64,000 nucleotides of DNA from the NCBI GenBank assembly GCA_018417955.1, contig JACTVC010000002.1:868001-932000 (forward strand), given 5' to 3'. The position numbers and the translations under genes are program-made. The notes below the pieces were generated by a model, which was not told the DNA's origin, made no database searches, and saw nothing but the letters and a program-made list of their open reading frames with translations. Position 1 is the first letter of the stretch. Each line of letters opens with the position of its first letter. Below are positions 57,241-64,000 of this stretch, one piece after another. The stretch comes from Laccaria trichodermophora (Eukaryota; Basidiomycota; Agaricomycetes; Agaricales; Hydnangiaceae).

Positions 57241-59130
57241 ATGTTCTCTAAAGCAAAATCCGTATGGTCAACTCTAGCCCTGGGGGCTCGAAAAGCATTC
57301 ACAGAAGAGGGTCAGTGTCAGGATTAGTCTATCATGAGCTGGCGTTCATTATTTTGTTCCCAGTCAATCCTTTCTTCACGTTCACCTCTGGACGCTGGTT
57401 ATGCAACCACAAAGCTCAGGTCAATTCCCGAAAAACCCCTTTCAACGTGGATGGCCTACAACGCGTGGCATCAAGGGTGATGGGCTCGCAAGTACGTCGG
57501 CGATCTTTCCAATATATACCATATAGCCAATTTATACCTTTGCGACCGACAGATCCAATCAATGGAGAAAATAGCTGAATCCCTCAATCGAGTTTTCCTC
57601 CTCAAGTTCCAAAATGGCGAGCAAGTCATTGCTCGGATTCCCACCCCGCTCAGCGGTCTAGCTCACTTCTCCACTGCCAGCGAAGTCGCTACCATGGACT
57701 TTCTGGGACGCTTGGGGATCCCAGTGCCGAAAGTCCTTGCCTGGAGCTCGCGAGCCCAGTCAACAGAGGTGGAGTCGGAATTCATCATCATGGAAAAGGC
57801 GGACGGTCTGCCTCTCATCAAGATATGGGATACTGTCGACCAAGTGGACCTGGTCACCAAACTAGCTCAGCTGCACCGTCCATTGCTGGACCTGCGATTC
57901 ACTCACTACGGAAGTCTTTATTATAAGAGCGATGTCGACGTCTCCCATGCATCAACAACTGACTTCCTTGAGACCATCCCTGCGGGGCTCGACATTAGCC
58001 CTTTCTGCATGGGTCCCATTGCTCGACGGGATTTTTGGGAGAACGAACGTATTTCCATGGAAGTAAACCGTGGTCCATGTGCGTGTACTGCTCATCATCC
58101 TGCTCTGACATCATCCTGACAACATGGAACCTAGGGGCCTCTGCCCTTGAATATATGGTCGATGTTGTCATACGAGAGCAGACCTGGATCGATCGCTATG
58201 CAACACCCCATCTCCACGATGATTTTCTCTGTGGTCTGCCTCTCCAGGGAAAACAGGACGATCATATTGAACTTTTGGAATATTACAAATACATGCTTCC
58301 CGACCTCGTACCCGAAGACCGTCGCTATCTTTGTGGTCACCTATGGCACCCAGACCTGCACGCCGCAAATTTGTTCGTCGTCCCGTCAGGCCCCGCGACG
58401 ACGGACGAGAAGATACAGGCGAATATCACATCATGCATTGACTGGCAAGGAGCATGGGTTGGTCCGGCCTTTCTGCAGCTCACCGTTCCCATAATGTTCC
58501 GCGCGCTGGGGGCAGGGCCGGAAGCTCTCAACATCCCACCCCATTTCGAGACTCTTGACGCTGACACCCGCAAGGAAGCAGAGCGTTTCCACAATGAAGC
58601 TGTATTAAACAAATTATTTGAAACCCTTGCACTGCAGGACATCACTCAATTACCAGCTTTGGCGGAGTGTCGCGCATTGACAGATTTAGCTCAGGGGACT
58701 TGGAGGACGGGACTGCTACCGTTCAGGTAGGTCTCTTTCTGTTGAGACCATCGCTTCTGACTGTTGTACTACTAGAGAAATCCTCATCAAGGTCATGAAA
58801 CGGTGGAGTGACATTGCCGGGCCTGGAAAGAAATGCCCACTTGACCTCACGCCCGCGGAGTGTAAGGAACACGCAGAAGCATATGCCTACTGGGCGAAAC
58901 ATCGAGCGCGTGCAGCTGCCTTGGATGAAGAGTTCTCACTTGACGAATTCGGATACGTTGCTGGGGATGAAGCCTACTTCCTTAGCATTCAGGCGCAACT
59001 GGAAAAGCGGCGAAAAGAATGGGTAGCAAGTGGCAACACTGATGAAGAGCGGATGATCAAGGCGGTTCTATGGCCTTACCGAGACACGCTCTTGGATAAT
59101 CCCCGTAGTCATCTGATGGTTGATAACTAA
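57241..59130 (+). CDS. AIM9-like aminoglycoside-phosphotransferase-fold protein
   Basis: Start MFSKAKSVWSTLALGARKAF, then an intron and FFTFTSGRWLCNHKAQ, NVDGLQRVA, LNRVFLLKFQNGEQVIARIP (ATP-site Lys replaced by Arg/Ala context), FSTASEVATMDFLGRLGIPV, PKVLAWSS and EFIIMEKADGLPLIKIWD. The catalytic loop is LWHPDLHAANLFVV (HxDLHxxN) and the metal-binding motif is CIDWQGAWVGPAFLQ. A helical C-terminal region follows after a further intron. This matches fungal AIM9 (altered inheritance of mitochondria 9) in the phosphotransferase family. Mitochondrial location is known for yeast AIM9 and inferred here; the short basic N-terminus is compatible. Confidence 0.85.
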
Positions 59131-59192
59131 AACCCTGCGTTGATAGATAACCTTGATCGCTGCACAAACTCCCGCTGCCATATCGAGGGGTC

Positions 59193-59735
59193 TTGCAACA
59201 GTTCTATCCTCTAGACGGAGAGGCAGCTGTCAAGGATATCAACGCTCTCTCACTCATCTGCCTTTGTAGGTGTTGTGGTAATCAGCATAGCTTTCTCAGA
59301 AAAAAGGAGGATGTAGCTCAGCCAAACCCTGGTGCTACTTCCAACCTGGTTACAGAGCCAGCGCTAGTAAGTCTAGTACATACCCAAGCTATTCTCTTTT
59401 TTCACCCTTATTATGATTCATGCATGGTAGGCAGCTACTGCGACTGCGCCCATCAACCTGTACTGCTTCGAAAGATGGCCCACCAACTCAATCCTTCAAG
59501 ACTTTCCTCGACGCTTCCAATTTACGCAATGAACGGCGTCGCCAGGCATCAAATCCTGCGCCAATCGCCGCCGCCAAACACAGCACCTCCGAAAATGGTA
59601 TTTGATGCCTCGTCCCAAGTACGCTCATTGATTGGGGAGGCTTACCTTGGCATTAATCATCACCAGATACACCAACAGCAGTGGACTCAGCAAATCAATC
59701 TTTACCAGACTCACCCCAGGTCTCCACTTTGCTAG
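59193..59735 (+). other. Long open frame without recognised product
   Basis: A 180-codon frame runs here, but a second frame over 59420-59605 also reads well (SKDGPPTQSFKTFLDASNLR with a basic RNERRRQ). Neither matches a family I know, and there is no clear splicing. It may be a gene relic downstream of the AIM9-like gene. Confidence 0.25.
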
Positions 59736-60734
59736 GACCTAGAAACCCTAGCTGAACTCTAATGCAGTGATTCACGGTACATAACGTGTGAACATGAGGG
59801 CGGTTCACAACTCGAGTTGTGACCCGCTTGTGCCTCTCAAAATGACCTATCTGGAGCTCGAATATGTTGAAGCGGTTGAGAAACGATAGGAAGGATTCAA
59901 ATATTCATTAGCATTACTTATGTACGCATACAGCTTACACCCAGAAATTATTTAGAGTTACAATATGTCCGAAGTTCATTCTGTGAAATTGAGCAACAAT
60001 CGGTTGAACGGGTATCAAGTGAGTTTGTTTGAATGGACTTGATCAAATGATGGGCATAGCAACAAGAACTCAAACGCTGAAGCAGACGACACCTCGAAGG
60101 ATCAGCGCCCGAGTGCAAGTAGAGAGTCACTGTTCAGGATTGGAGAAAGGAACAAATGTTCCATGTAGCTTCTCGAGCTAGCTCCCTTGATCATGAAACT
60201 GCCCCGTAGGACCAATGATGTATTTAGTAGCAGCCCCAGCTCAGTGAATAAACACCCACCTCAATAACTATACATATGCCTTCATTGAAGTCCCCAGGTC
60301 GTTGGTTTGATTGCCTTCACTAATCGGTGGATGTCGTTGAGCATCCTGTAGATCATTATATATCGAGACAAGGCAAGCACTAATTGTGACGACTGGGAAA
60401 ATCTATGAGGAGTTTCAATAAACATAATACATAGTCAACCGGAGGGGCAGAACAAACCTGGCCAAAGCTAATCGGATTCTCTATGCCATCCCAATTTCGG
60501 CTGGTTGTGACAAAAGAAATAAATCTCCGACAAAGGAGCGACTGGCAGGGTGACCTACGTAGGCTGAGTTGCAGAAGACGCAAGTGCAGGCGAAGGGTAG
60601 AGGTGTGATGAGGTGGGGAAGAAAAGCCTACAGGCGCTAAATATTAAATACTAATAAGTAGGCGCCGACTGCAGCTGCTCAGTGACGAAGGTGGTGTCCG
60701 GGGTCTCGTCCGACATTGGGAACTTTCACTGCCT
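59736..60734. other. Gene-free spacer before the GGCGTCTA cluster
   Basis: Only short frames on both strands, with no recognisable protein, RNA gene or transposon end. Confidence 0.4.
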
Positions 60735-61200
60735 CGTTGATGATCGATGAGGCGTCTAAACAACGTTTCCAGGCGTTTCCTCCGAAACTAGTCCATTTAC
60801 GCCTCGTCGATAAAGGCGTCTATGTAACACTGAACGGCGTCTAACACTGTAATTCTTTGCATCTAGATCCATCTATGCCTCGTTGTTTACAGGCGTCTAA
60901 CACTAATCATGGAGAGTTGTTTCCTTAACCCCTGAGCTGCCACAGCCGAGCTGACATTTAAGCCACATTGATCAGGCGTCTAAACACTGGGCGTACATAG
61001 CCTGAGCTTCTTATTTTGCTTGTTCAGGGCCCTTCGCTTAATGAGCAGGTGTCCTTGAAAATATACTAACAGAAATGTTTTTTGGAACTTCTAGAGCAGT
61101 GGTAGCACTTGTGAATAGTTAGATGCCTTTATCAACGAGGCATAATCTCATGTTAGACGCCGTGATCAGTGTTTAGACGCCCTGATCAATGCCCCTTAGA
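60735..61200. repeat. Cluster of GGCGTCTA motifs in two opposed blocks
   Basis: GGCGTCTA occurs at 60751, 60815, 60836, 60892 and 60975 on the plus strand; its complement TAGACGCC occurs at 61154 and 61174. GCCTCGTTGATAAA-like words accompany several copies in both orientations. The inverted arrangement around about 61060 resembles the subterminal repeats of a DNA transposon or a foldback element. No outer ends were fixed. Confidence 0.65.
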
Positions 61201-61649
61201 TGATTGAAGCTTCCCAATATGGAGCGAGACCTCGAACACCACCTGTGTAGCTGATGAGCAGTTGCAGGGCGCTTTTTCTTTTCCCACCGACCCAACACCC
61301 ACCCCACCTCTTCACCCTCTATCCTCCACCTGCACCTATATCTTATGCCACTCAGCCTGTGTCATTCGTTCTCCCAGTCGCCATCAACTCCGCTGCTGCC
61401 CCTCCAGTCGGCCTGGCCTCCTTTGAGGACGAAATCCAGTGACTACCTGGTTCCAGTGCGCCTGCGCTGAAGCATGTCTCGACAAGGCTGCCTCCTTATC
61501 CGTCAAAGCAGTTGTCAGACGCCTTGGCAGTGGTGGTGCGATGCGAACTGTCCTTACCACGGACACTCGTATGTAGGACAACGGAAGCGTAAGTGGTCAC
61601 TCCTGCCTCAGCATGCGTGAGTTCACTGAGTTTATACTTATTCAACAAG

Positions 61650-61960
61650 AGTAAGTCAAGAATGTCGTTGAAGAATGGGTGAAGTATGTTAATGTCAAAC
61701 TCACGGCAACGGCACCATTCGCATCAGCTTTGATCCTCGCTTGGGCTTTGGGTCCTATGATGGGGACGAAGTTGGCCGTATCAAGGCCAACGAAAGGTGT
61801 CATTTTGCACGAATTCGGCCGTACACTTGGTCTTATGCACGAGCGCCAGCCTCCTGCACGCGGTGGCACGCTCCCGTTGAAGGAGTCAGGTACATATCCG
61901 TGTTCGATTTTGCAGATTATCGTGCCCACTAACTCCTCTTCAGCTGTTACCAAATTCTAA
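61650..61960 (+). pseudogene. Broken zinc metalloprotease (HExxH type)
   Basis: Two overlapping frames are needed: KNVVEEWVKYVNVKLTA, then TIRISFDPRLGFGSYDGDEV in the other frame, then TKLAVSRPTKGVILHEFGRT and LMHERQPPARGG in the first. Intact agaricomycete relatives have HEFGHxLG..HEHQSPARGG. Here the third zinc-site histidine of HEFGH is Arg, HEHQSP is HERQPP and at least two frameshifts are present. The following 62.1-62.85 kb has further short frames of unclear origin. Confidence 0.65.
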
Positions 61961-62099
61961 CAAGGACCCTAGGTTGCACTGCACTGAGCAACAGGTCTGC
62001 AAACAGATTTTGCGGGTATACAATACTCGTGATTTCAGCAAGTCCATTATCATGTTTCATTCCTTATTAATCATTCTTTGTCCAGTCCAGATGGAGTCG

Positions 62100-62850
62100 T
62101 TGATCATGCGAAAGGAGCCAACCAGTCTTTTTTCCCCTCCCTGTCAGTCGCATTGGCACCAACAACTGCACCCAGAGCGTCGATCCATGCATCGAGAAGG
62201 GTAATTTTTTGGGTGTCATTGTGGTGGACGCAGGGAAAGTCGATCGCACGCAGCTCGCAGAGGCAATCCTGGAGGAGTACTTGGCTGCGAAGCAAGTGTG
62301 GGAGTTGGAGTGCGATGTCATGATCAAGAAAGTGCGAACCAGGACATGGAGGACGTTACACGCAAGTTGGCCTGCATCACATCGATTCGAGAGGCACAGG
62401 TTGCTGCCAAATTCACTCATGCTGCCAAACTCACTCATGCTGTCGTTCTTCACGATGCAGAATCTTACATCGCATCCAGAAATCATCTTCCAGCAAAAAA
62501 AAATCAACGCGCGCCAAGTTTCGACTCCTCAACACACTTCAAGGTCAGGTCGCCCCCAAGATCGACCTCGAAGCCTTACAGTCTGTGGTTGAACCAGCCC
62601 AGTCCGCGTACGACGAGGCTCACTCCGATCCCCAGAAGACATACTCCAACTACATCACCTCACTCGTGCGAAGCTTCGTATCCGCAGCTAATGTGTGTTC
62701 CAGTACGGTGCCTCGTTGCACAGGCCGCCAAATTCAGTATCCTCCATAGTCCCACGGGCGTCGAAGCGGCCATAAACAAAACTACTGCTGCCCACGAGGT
62801 GGTTGTCAACAATGCCTCGTGCGCGTACTCCCAAGCCTCATAATTTTGTG
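62100..62850 (+). other. Unresolved coding-like relic
   Basis: Pieces in changing frames look protein-like (KVDRTQLAEAILEEYLAAKQ at 62236; VAPKIDLEALQSVVEPAQSA near 62550, then YDEAHSDPQKTYSNYITSLV). They suggest a helical protein broken by frameshifts. No family recognised. Confidence 0.35.
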
Positions 62851-63062
62851 CCGCTGCGACTCGCTTGCGATTTCGGCATACTAATGCTGGTGACATATAG
62901 CACTGAAGATGATGCGAATTTGCACACTGCAATTTCAAGATTTGCCAGTGCACTGCCTCGATTCCTCTAACACAATTCTGTATGTGTTTGTGGCTGTTTG
63001 AGCTTATCATCCCCATTTCCTATAATCATCCCTCGACCACGTTCCCTCCTACTCCACGAACC

Positions 63063-64000
63063 ATGGACAACTACAATTATTCTCGACAAATTCAGGACTA
63101 CGATGCTCTTCCGTTGATTTCTGCTCTGTGCGCTTCCTTTTCTTCTCAATTCTCTCCCGTCAATACTTACCCACCTTAGGGATGATCGAATACCCCACAA
63201 TTGGATAGATGACGATATGTTTTTTCCAGACAATATCAATCGTAGATGGTAAGTCAATGCCACACACTCATGCGTCGTGCTCCTTCCTCACGTCTCATTC
63301 TTCAGCTCCCAGCTTGGCGACGTAAATCCTGAGGACTCTCTGGCATCTCAAACAACGTCCTACTTGACGGATGGAGTTCCCGTGGAGGCCTCAGCCAGCG
63401 AAACGGCCGTAATTATACCATGGTCACTGCAGATCTTCTTCCACCCATTTGTTGCGCTCACGTTCATGGTTTCAGGGACAGCAACTACTTGAGTGGTGGA
63501 CCTCTTAAGATATTCCGCCCTTCCGACACGCTTCCATACACTGAACCCGTTGAAGAGTATTCTCAGAACGATGATACGTGGTTAGAATTAGATGCCTTTA
63601 TACTCGCAATAACCAATCCAAGGTGAGTGTAACCTGGTCATTTTGAGATATCATCTTTCACTTACGGGTCGGGATGAGGAGGTTTGATGCGAACTCCAAC
63701 GAACAGGTTCTTACGTCAACGAACGTCACCATCCCCCTCCCCAACTCTCAAGCACGCGATAACGTTGCAGAGTCAACTGATGAACCTGCCACTGCGACTT
63801 TCTCAGCAAACGACTGTCCCCCAGGCCCGTCCTCTTATAGTTCCGTGGGTCAGGTTTGGACTGGTGGTCCTGCCACTACGACAGGATATTTTGCCGCCCG
63901 GCCCAAGCAGGGACAGCTGCCGTCCTATCCTCCACGGCCAATAGGTCAGGCCGTTGTTGCGTCGCACACTCCAATGTATCTCGACCAACTCGTCACGATG
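63063..64000 (+). CDS. 5' part of an unidentified Ser/Pro-rich protein, runs off the window
   Basis: Start MDNYNYSRQIQDYDALP, then an apparent intron (about 63113-63179) to RDDRIPHNWIDDDMFFPDNI. After another intron comes QLGDVNPEDSLASQTTSYLT. A further exon has GRNYTMVTADLLPPICCAHV, GGPLKIFRPSDTLPYTEPVE and LELDAFILAITNPR, and after an intron FDANSNEQVLTSTNVTIPLP. The last exon is Ser/Pro/Tyr-rich and still open at 64000. The acidic start and low-complexity end would fit a regulatory protein, but no domain is visible. Internal splice sites near 63330-63420 are uncertain. Confidence 0.5.

Noticed and set aside
60735..61200. CRISPR-like reading of the GGCGTCTA repeats
   Set aside because: Spacing is irregular, copies are on both strands and the genome is eukaryotic.

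Overview
The window is nuclear DNA of a basidiomycete fungus, very probably an agaricomycete. Protein genes are split by introns of about 50-60 nt with GT..AG ends. The families present also point there: a laccase, a DUF6699-type protein, a KDZ-type (CxC5 cysteine-cluster) transposase, an AIM9-like phosphotransferase and a fungal-type kinase relic. No tRNA, rRNA or CRISPR array was recognised.

Layout. 0.1-4.1 kb is a near-complete pogo-like DNA transposon with matching ends, a spliced DDE transposase and a convergent second gene. It sits 3 bp beyond the stop codon of an unidentified minus-strand gene (4.1-5.2 kb). 5.6-7.7 kb is a decayed laccase. 8.0-9.5 kb is a non-autonomous hAT-like element carrying a piece of a PEX3-like gene. 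10.4-12.5 kb is a membrane-anchored aldehyde dehydrogenase, followed by a 0.7-kb MITE. 14.2-15.4 kb is a casein-kinase-1-like gene.

16.4-47.5 kb is dominated by one paralogous family: proteins with an N-terminal F-box-like motif and a long body with repeated beta-propeller-like motifs (WDLGIH, VWDI, DFCPASGRLVV, IMDYLxPP). There are seven apparently intact or nearly intact plus-strand and minus-strand members (A, B, C, E, G, H, I), one lacking a visible start (F), a decayed copy (D) and a tail fragment. Copies B/C and G/H are recent tandem duplications. Mobile DNA has entered the array repeatedly: a hAT-like MITE between B and C, another hAT-like element, and a 6.6-kb KDZ-type transposon that ends just before gene F. 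The KDZ element carries a transposase and a GRF-like zinc-finger gene, and its transposase exon is itself cut by a 1.5-kb TIR element.

43.6-59.1 kb is mostly housekeeping: a p32/MAM33 mitochondrial matrix protein, a DUF6699 gene with an in-frame stop plus a decayed copy, a three-RRM Gbp2-like RNA-binding protein, an MFSD5-type transporter, protein-L-isoaspartate methyltransferase and an AIM9-like kinase-fold protein. 59.1-63 kb is gene-poor, with a cluster of repeated GGCGTCTA motifs and a broken metalloprotease. A last gene starts near 63.06 kb and runs off the window.

The most notable structure is the F-box/propeller-like tandem family interleaved with KDZ and hAT elements. Its function cannot be read from sequence; an SCF-type substrate receptor role is an inference from the F-box-like N-terminus.
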